From the NCBI RefSeq assembly GCF_019134595.1, contig NZ_CP077770.1, forward strand, positions 2,538,501 through 2,602,500: a stretch of 64,000 nucleotides of DNA, read 5' to 3'. Positions within the stretch are counted from its first letter, which is position 1; each line of letters starts with the position of its first letter. A program made the translations under genes and the position numbers. This document shows positions 1-9,800 of this stretch, one piece after another. The DNA is from Pseudoalteromonas shioyasakiensis (GTDB taxonomy: Bacteria > Pseudomonadota > Gammaproteobacteria > Enterobacterales > Alteromonadaceae). The notes beneath the pieces are model-generated. The model saw only the letters and a program-made list of their open reading frames with translations. It was not told the DNA's origin and did no database searches.

Positions 1-68
1 TAACCCTAGTCAGTTAGAAAGCTTGGGTTATTACAACGAGAGATTATGACCTCAGTGTGAAACTTAAA

Positions 69-1487
69 TTAATGATTTCCTTCTTCGATCAGGGTTTCTT
101 GGGTCACCTTAGCAATGTCTTTGTCTTCTTTGGTTAATTGTGTTCGTTGCCAACGACCAGCTGCGAACCAAAGATAAGTAATAATCGCCACAAGTACATT
201 AGTAATAGCAAACGAATACCATATGCCCTGTGGTCCAAGTGAAGTATGCTTTGACAAAATATAAGCGGTAGGAAATTGAATAACGCATTGCGAAAGCAGT
301 GACACAACCATAGCATTGAGCATGTTTCCTGAAGCCCTAAATGCAGCAACTACGCAAAGCTGCACGCCTATTCCGCCCCAAGTTAAACACATAACACGAA
401 TGAACTCTGCGCCACCAGCAATCACAGACTCATCATCAGGAATGAAAAAAGCCACAAAGTATTCAGCAAACAGATAAACAACAACGCCCACTAATGTTAG
501 GCCTAGTAACCCCCAAAGCGAGGCTAAACGTGTTATTTGTGCTGCACGCTGTGGATTTCTTGCCCCCATGTTTTGACCAACCAAGGTTGAAACAGCCATT
601 GAAAGACCCATTGCAGGGATCATTACCATTTGCAAAATATTAGAGCCAACACCATAAGAGGCAATGGTGTGTGTACCAAAGCTTGCCACCAAAAACGACA
701 TAATGATTAAACCAAAGGCTCGCGCAGAGAGTTCAACCGAGCCAGGAGCCCCTAAAAAGAAAGCCTGCTTCATATATTGCCAGTCTGGTTTAAAGCTAGA
801 GAGTTTAAGTTGGATGCCGTGGCGGCCTCGCAAAAACACCCATACCCCGATTGCAGCCGCTAAGCTTTGCGTGATTAGTGTGGCTAGTGCAGCCCCCATT
901 ACGCCAAATCCAGCAAAGTCACCAAAACCAAAAATCAGTAAAGGGTCGAGCACAAAATTGAGTAATACAGTAGCGCTTACAATATAAAGCGGTACCTTGG
1001 TTTGCCCTATGCCACGCATTAAGGCTTGAAACATGGCATAAATAAATACAAACACAACGCCAATAAAAGATACATGCATAAATTTAAGCGCATCACCAAA
1101 CACTTGATCTTCAACACCTAATAAAGTCAAAAAGTAAGGAGAAAGCACATAGCCTATTAAACCAAGTATGGTTGCGGTAATTGTCACCATTAACATAGTT
1201 TGGGCAGCAACATGGTTTACCTTATCTTGCTGACCAGCTCCCATGTATTGAGCGGATAAAATAGCGCCCGCCATTGCCAACCCAGAACCAATAGCAATCA
1301 CTAAAAAAGTGACCGGCATACTGACAGAAACGGCAGCCACTTGCTCAGCCCCTAAGCGCCCTACCCAAAATGAATCGGTCAGTTGATAAGCCGACTGCAA
1401 AATATTGATTAAGATGATCGGGATACCTAATTTAAGTAGCGCTTTTGAAATCGAGCCATGAAGAAATAAATGCTGAGGATCAGCCAT
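69..1487 (-). CDS. MATE family multidrug/Na+ efflux transporter
   Basis: A polytopic inner-membrane protein of about 472 residues with the usual MATE length and roughly 12 hydrophobic segments. The N-terminal region with 'SFWVGRLGAEQVAAVSVSMP' and the mid-protein 'GQNMGARNPQRA' stretch are typical of the family, which exports cationic drugs and metabolites in exchange for Na+ or H+. The frame can open at a GTG at 1496, but I chose the ATG at 1487 because an AGGTG Shine-Dalgarno lies just upstream of it and the N-terminus then reads MADPQHLFL. It is divergent from ompW and appears to be a single-gene unit. The substrate cannot be told from sequence. Confidence 0.9.
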   Translation of the reverse strand: MADPQHLFLHGSISKALLKLGIPIILINILQSAYQLTDSFWVGRLGAEQVAAVSVSMPVTFLVIAIGSGLAMAGAILSAQYMGAGQQDKVNHVAAQTMLMVTITATILGLIGYVLSPYFLTLLGVEDQVFGDALKFMHVSFIGVVFVFIYAMFQALMRGIGQTKVPLYIVSATVLLNFVLDPLLIFGFGDFAGFGVMGAALATLITQSLAAAIGVWVFLRGRHGIQLKLSSFKPDWQYMKQAFFLGAPGSVELSARAFGLIIMSFLVASFGTHTIASYGVGSNILQMVMIPAMGLSMAVSTLVGQNMGARNPQRAAQITRLASLWGLLGLTLVGVVVYLFAEYFVAFFIPDDESVIAGGAEFIRVMCLTWGGIGVQLCVVAAFRASGNMLNAMVVSLLSQCVIQFPTAYILSKHTSLGPQGIWYSFAITNVLVAIITYLWFAAGRWQRTQLTKEDKDIAKVTQETLIEEGNH

Positions 1488-1542
1488 GAAAAACACCTAA
1501 AAAGCAAATAACACCGTTAGTTTACCAGCCACAACTGAATAT

Positions 1543-1561
1543 AGAGTCAATAAGAGTCAAT
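1543..1561. repeat. Short direct repeat AGAGTCAAT x2
   Basis: The nonamer AGAGTCAAT occurs twice with one base between copies (1543-1551 and 1553-1561), giving a 10-base period, about one helical turn. It lies in the spacer between the divergent MATE and ompW genes. A dimeric regulator could read such a repeat, but chance in AT-rich DNA is not excluded. Confidence 0.4.
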
Positions 1562-1589
1562 CTTTTTTTTGCTGTACCTGTTTAAAAAC

Positions 1590-1603
1590 TTAATCTAAAT
1601 CAA
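1590..1603. promoter_or_regulatory. Candidate FNR/CRP-family (anaerobic regulator) box upstream of ompW
   Basis: TTAAT-CTAA-ATCAA matches the FNR consensus TTGAT-N4-ATCAA at nine of ten defined positions. It is centred about 125 bases before the ompW start. A second, half-matching site (TTGAT followed by CTAG) begins near 1640. E. coli ompW is known to respond to oxygen through FNR, so control of ompW is plausible; the divergent MATE gene is the alternative target. Confidence 0.5.
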
Positions 1604-1721
1604 TAAATGGCTTCACTTAGTTCAAACATTTTTGAAACTTTGATCTAGAACAGGTTTTGTCCGCTTCAAGTTAGTAATAATAGCCTCAACCAAATAAGAC
1701 AAGTAGTTCGCGGAGAACAAC

Positions 1722-2375
1722 ATGAAAACTAAATTAAGCATTGCATTACTTACTTCACTATTAGCACTCTCTCCTGTTGCAAACGCAAACTTAAGCGTGA
1801 ACGTAGGTGCAATTAATGTAAACCCTGATAACGACAGCTCAAAAATCAATGAAGCACCAACGTTAGGTCTACGTGCAGATGATGATACTCAGCTAGGTAT
1901 TACTGTAGATTATGCGCTTGATGACAATTGGGTAATTGAATTAGTAGCAGCAACACCTTTTAGTCATGATGTTCAAGGTGCAGGTGGTTTAGCAGGTAAC
2001 AAAATTGCGAAAATCAAACATTTACCACCAACACTTTTAGCGCAATACCACTTCTTAGACTCAACGTATAAGTTTCGTCCATTTGTGGGTGTAGGCGTAA
2101 ACTATACTGTTTTCTTTGATGAAGAGCCTTCAGCTGCACTAAAAGCAACACTAGGTACTGACGACGTAGAAGTTAAACTAGATGATTCATTTGGCTTTGC
2201 AGCTCAAGCTGGTTTTAACTACATGATGAGTGAAAACTGGGGCCTTCATGGCATGGTTTCACTAATCGACATCGATACAGATGCAACTGTTTATGCTGAC
2301 GGCGCAAAAGCGTTAACTTCAACTGTAGAAATCGACCCGGTTGTTGCTATGTTCGGTGTTAAATACAAATTCTAA
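1722..2375 (+). CDS. ompW: OmpW family outer membrane protein
   Basis: A 217-residue protein with a signal peptide (about residues 1-22, ending in ANA) followed by an OmpW-type eight-stranded barrel. Family signatures include 'LGITVDYALDDNWVIELVAATPFSHD', the 'LPPTLLAQYHF' and 'FRPFVGVGVNYT' segments, and a C-terminal aromatic residue (KYKF) as needed for BAM recognition. OmpW forms a narrow hydrophobic channel in the outer membrane. The start is supported by a GGAG Shine-Dalgarno. The gene stands alone, with a strong terminator after it and an FNR-like box upstream. Confidence 0.95.
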   Translation: MKTKLSIALLTSLLALSPVANANLSVNVGAINVNPDNDSSKINEAPTLGLRADDDTQLGITVDYALDDNWVIELVAATPFSHDVQGAGGLAGNKIAKIKHLPPTLLAQYHFLDSTYKFRPFVGVGVNYTVFFDEEPSAALKATLGTDDVEVKLDDSFGFAAQAGFNYMMSENWGLHGMVSLIDIDTDATVYADGAKALTSTVEIDPVVAMFGVKYKF

Positions 2376-2403
2376 CTTTCATTTTGTGAAAGCCCATACG
2401 CAC

Positions 2404-2430
2404 AAAAAGGCCATTTATTGGCCTTTTTTA
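2404..2430 (+). terminator. Rho-independent terminator after ompW
   Basis: A-tract, then AAGGCC and GGCCTT arms around a short ATTTATT loop, followed by six T. It lies 28 bases after the ompW stop. Confidence 0.85.
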
Positions 2431-2706
2431 TTTTCTCCTGACTCATAACTCATCTTATAAAAACAGTTCAATTATTAGACAAAAACATATTCTAATGAAT
2501 TTGGACTACACTTCAAAAATACAACGCGCCTTTTTATTAGTTTTTAAATTTCATTTAGTTAAACAACCACTATATTGAGATTTGTCACTTCAATATCTGA
2601 ATTTTCAGAGCCAAAGACGTGTTGTTCCTATTCACTCACGATTATAAAATGAGTGTAATAATTTTGACCTATTTAATGTAAATTAGTTGTCAGCGTGAGG
2701 TGTTAA
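2431..2706. other. AT-rich intergenic leader of the Pgs-like operon
   Basis: No gene is visible here. The stretch is AT-rich and must hold the promoter of the downstream seven-gene operon. A TTGACC hexamer occurs at 2664-2669, but I see no well-spaced -10 partner, so I do not call a promoter. A GAGG Shine-Dalgarno at 2697-2700 serves the TTG start at 2707. Confidence 0.5.
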
Positions 2707-4920
2707 TTGAAAATAGCTTTCTATTCTTTGGTTTTAATTCTTTGCGCAGCTTTGACATCGTGCAAAGTCAAAGACCCTAGCGAAGATAAACCAGAACAAC
2801 TAAAGAAAGATTCAATTAGTGACCGTGAAGCATTAATTGCCGGCACTGCTGACATCGAATTTTCAGTAATAGATGAAAATCAAGCGCCTCTTAGCAACGT
2901 CACTATTACAGTAACGGGTCAAGAATATCTCTCAGATACAAATGGTCGTGTTTCTATCAATAACCTTTCATTTGGTAACCATGCAGTTTTCATTTCACAA
3001 GAAGGCTATTTTCCCAAAGCCGGCATTTTAGTGAATCAACCTAACTTTTTGACCTCTCAAATTCAATTAGAAACAAAACCTGCCAACTCAAAAAGCTTAC
3101 TCTTTGCAGGTGATACTATGTTTGGTCGACGCTTCCTAGATCCTAAACTAGATACCATGGGTACATCAGTGCCTGATGTTAGTAATGCGCTAATTAGACC
3201 AGACTCAGCACGAGAAGACAGCATTGCAATTACGACCCAAGTGGCGGCACTTTTTCGAGCGGCTGACTTTTCATCAGTAAATCTTGAGTCGCCAGTGACG
3301 ACAATGCCAACAAGTGTACACCCAACCAAAGAATTCAGTTTTTTTTCACTACCAGAATCAGTGCAAAGCCTATCAGAGATTGGTATTGACTATGTTGGTC
3401 TTGGGAATAATCACATCTATGACTATTTACAAAATGGCCTTGAAGATACTTTACTTGAAGTCTCAAGTGCAGGGTTTCTTAATAGCGGCGCTGGTCTTAA
3501 CGAAACTGAAGCATTCAAAACAGTTTCGCATAACCTTGAAGATGTTACCTTAACGCTTTTTGCAGCAACCACAATTACAGGGAGAGAACATCAATACACC
3601 TATGTTGCTGATGAAAATAAAGGTGGGGCTGCAGATTTAACTAACTCAGCAGAGGTAAAAGCTGTACTTGAGCAACTTAACGCTAATGATTTTGTAATCG
3701 CGCAAATGCACGGCGGTGATGAATACTCATATACACCTTCACCCTATATTGGTAGTCGATTTGAAGTTCTTTCATCGCAGAACACCGATTTATTAATTGG
3801 TCATCATCCTCATATTGCTCAAGGGTTTGCTGTATATAACGGAATACCTGCGGTATTAGGTTTAGGCAATTTTGTATTTGACCAACCGAGACTTGACACT
3901 TTGTTAGGTCTTGCTGTGATGCTAGATCTTGATACTCAAAGCCAAACTATTAATCGCGGCTTTGCCTACCCAATATATTTAGAGGATTATAAGCCTCGAT
4001 TCACAAACGGTTTTTTAAGTCATTATTTATTGAGAAGAATCGCCGAGCTTTCTGATGATAATATTACCCTTATCCCTCGTGAAAACTACGCAGAAATATA
4101 CTTTACAGCAAATCAAGCAAGTAAAAGTTCTCAGCAAGTAACCATAGAGGTTGACGCGACTACAGACATCATCGATTTAAGACAGTATTCGCCATCTTCA
4201 GCAGCCTATGTTTCTTCTATTGAAGTGAACAATGAAGCACTTGATAGCCTTTTACTTGGCCGCGATATTATGGTGTTTGGTGATTTTGAAGATTGGGACA
4301 ATGACACCGAAGCCTTTGAAGTAAGTCGATGGGATCACAGCAGTGAAAGTGTTTTACCTTGTACTGATAAGCCACTTAATGGCTTGCAGGCTCTGTGCTC
4401 AACGCGTGATAAGTTTGATAATACCCCTTCTATCATTCCATTTAGACATACAATGCGAGTCATGGAATTAACCGACGGATCAGGCGAACTTGATCTTAGT
4501 AAAGACTTTTCGTTACTGACCTATTTGCAGTCAGAGAACGGGGGGCAGCTCGAAGCGTTATTGACCTACACCACTGAAATAGATGACCTTACCTTTGCTG
4601 AAAACAGTGTTCCAGTCAGCGAAGGAGGCGATCAGCCATGGCACGCTTTTAGTCATGATTTTAGTTTACCTTCAGATGAACAGACGCTTGGGCCTAAAGA
4701 GCTCCCCCCTCGTGGCGTTAAGTTACAGTTTAGGCACTATCCACCCAATACAGGTGAAGCAATCACTCGCTTAGATGATGTCGCTATGATTAGCTGGCAG
4801 CAAAGTATTAATCTAGAAAACGGACAATGGAAGACCGATAAAATGCACGGTTTCGACTTTTTAAAAGTCAATTCAAGTGGTGAGGTTAGTTTAAAGCTTA
4901 CATTCACTGTACTTGATTAA
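2707..4920 (+). CDS. CapA/PgsA-type lipoprotein of the Pgs-like operon
   Basis: A 737-residue protein starting at TTG with a GAGG Shine-Dalgarno six bases upstream. The N-terminus is a lipoprotein signal (LTSC, Cys about 19). Residues about 45-122 resemble a carboxypeptidase-regulatory-like beta domain. Residues about 130-400 are a CapA/PgsA calcineurin-like domain with its motifs in place: D136 in GDTMFGR, NLESP, N234-N235-H236, H335-GGDEY, H366-H-P-H369 and the LGNFVFDQ segment. About 240 further residues of unknown beta-rich sequence follow. PgsA proteins are membrane-anchored partners of the PgsB/PgsC synthase and are needed for export or elongation of poly-gamma-glutamate. First gene of the operon, ten bases before the next. 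Larger than Bacillus PgsA (about 380 residues). Confidence 0.88.
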   Translation: MKIAFYSLVLILCAALTSCKVKDPSEDKPEQLKKDSISDREALIAGTADIEFSVIDENQAPLSNVTITVTGQEYLSDTNGRVSINNLSFGNHAVFISQEGYFPKAGILVNQPNFLTSQIQLETKPANSKSLLFAGDTMFGRRFLDPKLDTMGTSVPDVSNALIRPDSAREDSIAITTQVAALFRAADFSSVNLESPVTTMPTSVHPTKEFSFFSLPESVQSLSEIGIDYVGLGNNHIYDYLQNGLEDTLLEVSSAGFLNSGAGLNETEAFKTVSHNLEDVTLTLFAATTITGREHQYTYVADENKGGAADLTNSAEVKAVLEQLNANDFVIAQMHGGDEYSYTPSPYIGSRFEVLSSQNTDLLIGHHPHIAQGFAVYNGIPAVLGLGNFVFDQPRLDTLLGLAVMLDLDTQSQTINRGFAYPIYLEDYKPRFTNGFLSHYLLRRIAELSDDNITLIPRENYAEIYFTANQASKSSQQVTIEVDATTDIIDLRQYSPSSAAYVSSIEVNNEALDSLLLGRDIMVFGDFEDWDNDTEAFEVSRWDHSSESVLPCTDKPLNGLQALCSTRDKFDNTPSIIPFRHTMRVMELTDGSGELDLSKDFSLLTYLQSENGGQLEALLTYTTEIDDLTFAENSVPVSEGGDQPWHAFSHDFSLPSDEQTLGPKELPPRGVKLQFRHYPPNTGEAITRLDDVAMISWQQSINLENGQWKTDKMHGFDFLKVNSSGEVSLKLTFTVLD

Positions 4921-4929
4921 GGAGGAATT

Positions 4930-6825
4930 TTGGCCGCACTACAACAGCTGTTGCGATTAGCGCGACAAAGAGCCTTTTGGTTCACTGTTTTCTTATTTGC
5001 GATTGTGCTTTTTAGTAACCTGCTGAATATATTTCAAGCAAGTGATGCATTTTTCTATAAAAAAATAAGCTCATTTAGCAGCACTCAGCAAACAAACGTC
5101 GTACTCATCACGAGTGAAAGCCTCAGTGCTAATCATTCAGACTTAGTCACTCAGCTAGCCGAGTATCAGCCAAGATCAATCATTATCTTAGCTGATGAGC
5201 CACTACAACCTGTGATCAAGGAAGGGGTTTTCTACCCTTATGACGGTAGTAAGTATTGCATGCCAAAAGTAGAGATTTGGGCAACCTATCAAATGCGTAT
5301 CCCTGCTGCTGATAACCTTAAATGTGAAAGTGTCTGGCAAGCAGTTTTTAATTATAACCATGACAAATCTAGATTGATTAACTTTAGGTTAGACGTATCT
5401 GCACTTCCTAAATTTTCTGCTAAGCGAGTACTTAACTACGACGTTATGAGTGAACAACTCGAAAATAAAGTAATCATTGTTGGTCAACAAGCAGCAGAGT
5501 TTAATGTAAATATACATGCTCCTAAACTTGAGGGTTTAAATGATCCTTTACTTCTTTTTGCTTATATCGCTGATAGTCTTGATAAAAATAGAACTGTAAA
5601 TGATCTGAATTTTGCTATATCGATAGTATTTGCGCTGGTATTTGTATTTGCTTTACTGTTTTTCTATCAAAAAATATCTATAAGTTATTCATTTCTAGTC
5701 GCTTTCGGCATAACTATATTTTGGTGTGCAGCCGGCTACTTTTTAGTGAACTTTACAAAGCTTTTCATCCCAATTGGCCAATACATCATACTGACATTTT
5801 CGACTTTAGTGTGGGTTGTGGTGGCTCGCAAAATTACTGAAGACAAAGAACTCACGACCGATGTCAATAACATCCAGCAAATGATGATGGGCCGTTATAT
5901 TCCGCAAAGCTTTATTGAGCATCCATCTCCGTGGGATCCTATTATTCAATTAATTAGTCAGCAATTAGATCTGGAGAAATCAATTTTTCTTGCCCGAAAA
6001 GAAGACGATCACCGAGTAGTCGAAATTCGCGCAATAAATTGCCAACTAGATGATATTCAAGAAATGAGGCGAGACTATCAACGCACACCTTACAGTAATG
6101 CGTTAAAGTCTTTAGGCATTGTGAAAATTAATCGTCCTTTTTTTAAACAAATTATTGACGGTGAAATCGAATTCATTGCACCACTTGTATACGCTGGTGA
6201 TGTGCGTGGCTTTTGGGCACTATCAATTGTCCCAAACCAAGGCTTTAATCAGCAGGCGTTTGAAAAAAACGTTAATAAGTTTGCTGCCCAGGTTGCTGAG
6301 CTGCTATTCCATTACCATATTTTTAAAACTACACAGGCTAAGAATCGTACTCTAATTAATAGACTACTGACATTTAAGCTTCATGAGTCAGTTAGTCAGA
6401 AGGTGAAAAGCTCACTTAACGAAATGGAGCAAAAGCTAACCACCTTAGAGATGGTATTTAACCACACAAGCCCTGCGACTGTTTTATTTAACTTGTTTGG
6501 TCAAATTATTCAAACCAATGCTTCTTTAGAACGCTTTGCTAAGCAGCACCAAATTGCTATTTTTGAAACGACAGCCCTTGATCTACTTTGTCGAAGCTGC
6601 GCACTTGATATCGAAACGGCAAAAGGAAAATTACGCTACATAACCTTAAATAAAGCGACTGTTGAATTACCTGCATACCTAGGTAAGCAGCCTTACACGC
6701 TTATTATTAGAGCGCTTCATTCCGATAACACACAAACCGCCTCAGGAGCGCCTTTTCAAGTGTCAGGAATACTATTTGAGTTTATTAAAGACACTTCTGA
6801 AGCAGTTCTAGAGGATAAGCTCTAA
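4930..6825 (+). CDS. CHASE2-like membrane protein with cytoplasmic GAF/PAS-like region and no output domain
   Basis: A 631-residue protein with a TTG start directly after a GGAGGA Shine-Dalgarno. One N-terminal membrane segment (about 16-36) is followed by an extracytoplasmic domain with CHASE2-like landmarks (NVVLIT early; LENKVIIVGQQA late), then three closely spaced membrane segments (about 220-300). The cytoplasmic part begins with a region that looks GAF-like (about 330-460), then a predicted coiled coil and a PAS-like region (about 490-610). I find no kinase, GGDEF, EAL, cyclase or response-regulator motif. CHASE2 domains normally sense extracellular signals. Here the protein may sense polymer or assembly state and act by contact with other operon products; that is inference. 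Its stop overlaps the next start as TAATG. Confidence 0.6.
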   Translation: MAALQQLLRLARQRAFWFTVFLFAIVLFSNLLNIFQASDAFFYKKISSFSSTQQTNVVLITSESLSANHSDLVTQLAEYQPRSIIILADEPLQPVIKEGVFYPYDGSKYCMPKVEIWATYQMRIPAADNLKCESVWQAVFNYNHDKSRLINFRLDVSALPKFSAKRVLNYDVMSEQLENKVIIVGQQAAEFNVNIHAPKLEGLNDPLLLFAYIADSLDKNRTVNDLNFAISIVFALVFVFALLFFYQKISISYSFLVAFGITIFWCAAGYFLVNFTKLFIPIGQYIILTFSTLVWVVVARKITEDKELTTDVNNIQQMMMGRYIPQSFIEHPSPWDPIIQLISQQLDLEKSIFLARKEDDHRVVEIRAINCQLDDIQEMRRDYQRTPYSNALKSLGIVKINRPFFKQIIDGEIEFIAPLVYAGDVRGFWALSIVPNQGFNQQAFEKNVNKFAAQVAELLFHYHIFKTTQAKNRTLINRLLTFKLHESVSQKVKSSLNEMEQKLTTLEMVFNHTSPATVLFNLFGQIIQTNASLERFAKQHQIAIFETTALDLLCRSCALDIETAKGKLRYITLNKATVELPAYLGKQPYTLIIRALHSDNTQTASGAPFQVSGILFEFIKDTSEAVLEDKL

Positions 6826-9800
6826 TGGACTTTGTTTTAGCGCTTTTCCCTGCAGGTAGCGGACTGGGTCAATCAGTTATTACAACAGTTTGGGTCGGCA
6901 CTGTTGTTGTATGCCTACTCAATTTGCGCTTTGGTTTTCCACTTACAGGCCTTGTAGTCCCTGGTTATATTGTGCCTCTACTCATAATTAGCCCCACTTC
7001 AGCGGTAGTTATCATCATAGAAGCTATTGTTGTGTATGGGTTTATGCGACTGGGTGCAAGTTACTTGATGGAGCGCTTTGGTTATAGCGAAATGTTTGGC
7101 AGAGATCGCTTTTTTGCCATCATCTTAATCAGTATCTTAGTCCGTGTATGCATGGATACCTTGTTTTGGCCGTTAATTGCAAACCAATTAAGTCAATGGG
7201 ATATCACCTTTGATTATGCTTCACAGCTCTATTCCCTAGGTCTGATCATTATCGCTTTAACAGCCAATGTAATGTGGAATGGGGGCTTTAAATATGGCTT
7301 AAAAGTGACTTTTATTCAGTTACTTATTACATTTATTCTCGTACGTTTTGTGCTCATGCCTTTTACAAACTTTAGTATTGCTAATTTGGGTATTATGTAC
7401 GAAGCCGTCGCTGCGTCGATTATTGCAGCTCCCAAAGCCTATATCATCCTAGTTATTACCGCTTTTCTTGCCTCTCGCGCAAATATTAAATATGGCTGGG
7501 AGTTTAACGGTATCATGCTGCCTGCGTTATTAGCTTTACAGCTGACGCAACCAAGTAAAATTTTAACCTCATTTATAGAAACTGCCGTTATATTAGCGGT
7601 AGGTAGCTCCCTTATTCATTACACTCGCCTCAAGCATGCACATATCGAAGGTGCCAGATTATTGATGCTATTTTTTACCATAGGCTTTGTTTTTAAGCTT
7701 ATTTTAAACTATTTCGTCGTTTGGTTCTTTCCAACGGTTAAAGTGACCGACACCTTTGCATTTGGGTACATGCTTGCCACCTTGCTTGCCCTTAAAATTT
7801 ATCAAAAAAATACGTTGGGCTTGGTACTTAGGGCTACTTTTCAAACTTCTGTCATAGGTGGAAGCCTTGCTATTATTGTTGGCTTTTTAGTTATGCTTAT
7901 ACCTTCTTTACTAATAAAACAAAGTATTAGCCCTGAAGCAGAAAACTTACAAGTTATCACGCTCAATCAACAAGTGAGTCAGTACAAAAGCTATTTATAT
8001 ACCACTCGCTCAAACAAAGTAACGGTAAGTAGCTATAAAGCAAGCCAAGCGGTGTCTGACTTCAAATATGCTGTTTATCAATTGAACCAAGCCATCGAGA
8101 ATAAACAAAAACCGGGCCACCTCAGTGCGTTGTTCAACGCTATCGGCTTTAAGCTTGTGAGTGATGAAAATTATGTTTATCTAATCGATATTGTTGAAGA
8201 TCAACAACGTGGGTTATTTGTGATTAATAAAACACCACAAAAAAATTTAATCATCACTGTGCCTTACCCTATAACTGAAGGCCTTGCGAGTGACTCAGCA
8301 GCTCTTATCTTCCAGCATTTAAAAAGCAAGGCTCTTGTTTTTGGCGCAACAAAAACACCTCAAGTAACGTTAGCAAAAGAAAATCAACAAAGCGCATTTT
8401 ACCAGGCTTTTATCAATGTATTAGAAATTAATGAGTTGTTACAGGTACGCGAATCAAATCGTTATACTGCCGCTTTACTCAAGAGCACGCCTAGTGATGT
8501 AAAAAGCCAATATTGGATTTTTAATCGACTTCCAGATTCTATAAGTCAGCGCGAGATCCATGAATTTTTAGGCAGTGAAGCAACTTTTTTTGGCAAAGCG
8601 GCGCAAAGTAGTTTACCCGCAACAGACTTTACGGGCTCTATGCTTGAGGTCTTTCTTGATGGAGATAATTACACCAATATTTTGGCGTATATCTACCGTG
8701 AAAATTATCGCTATAGTAACTTAAAACTTAATACAATTAATGAAGATATGGCCCAAATTGTCGATAACTTTTCCGCTTATATCAGCAGTAAAGGCAGTCT
8801 CAATTATCAGCCATTAACAGACAGCCAAGTAGCCCTTTGGGAATTTGAAGTCTTAACACCACTTTATAGGTTAATTGAACAAATTGGCAACACATCACTT
8901 AATGAAGATGTTTTAAATCATCTTAAGCAAATAAATAGTACAGCCGAATTACTGGATTATCAGCTACAACTTGTACAAAATAATAATGGACGATACCTAC
9001 TGCTTGGCCCATTGCAAAATGATGATGCCGAGGCTCTTGGGCAAGGCTTATATGCATTTTCACTGAGTAAGCATGAAGCAATCAGTTTGAGTGTTCCAAG
9101 GCCAATATTCGAAGGTAATACGTTAAGTTTCGCAAGTGGGCTTTTCACTAATTCAAATGCTGCTAACTTATTAATTGCAGGTGCACATCCTTATGCGCAC
9201 CCAAAGGCTAATGTACTAGCAGCGAATAATGTCGACTCATTATTCAATGTTGTTCATCAAAGTTATTCACGCTTTAAAGCACAACAACCAAGCTTAAATA
9301 TACAAATTCGTAGCCACAGTGCACCGTCATGGATCCGCCCTAACGCGATAGCATTTTCAAACACCCAAGTAAGAGATATCGCAAAACCTCTCATGGAAAA
9401 ACTCGCGAAAGACTTAAGCAGCTTGGGAGTTAGCTACCAAGTGGTCGAAGGTCACAAAGCCACTCGTGGACTTGAAATAGGTAGTTCCCCACAGTACGGA
9501 TATCAACAGTTTAATGCAAACAGTGAACTAGCAACTTTGTGGATCGCGTCTGATTTTAAAGAACAGTTTTCAATTGATCAAAATAGCCTTTTGATGCGGC
9601 TCCTTGCTATTTCGACTAAACCGACTGTAACGACTATTAATCTGGCTACTTTATCACCATCTAACTGGGCTGCGCTCAATAATGTGGATAAACAAGTAAT
9701 CCAGCGAAAGATTAATAAATATTCTACTGATAAAGAAATTGCGATCTTAAAAACAATATGTTTAGAACTAAATGAATGTGTATTACAAACAATAAAATTA

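Noticed and set aside
2664..2669. TTGACC as the -35 of the Pgs-like operon
   Set aside because: No acceptable -10 lies 16-18 bases downstream.
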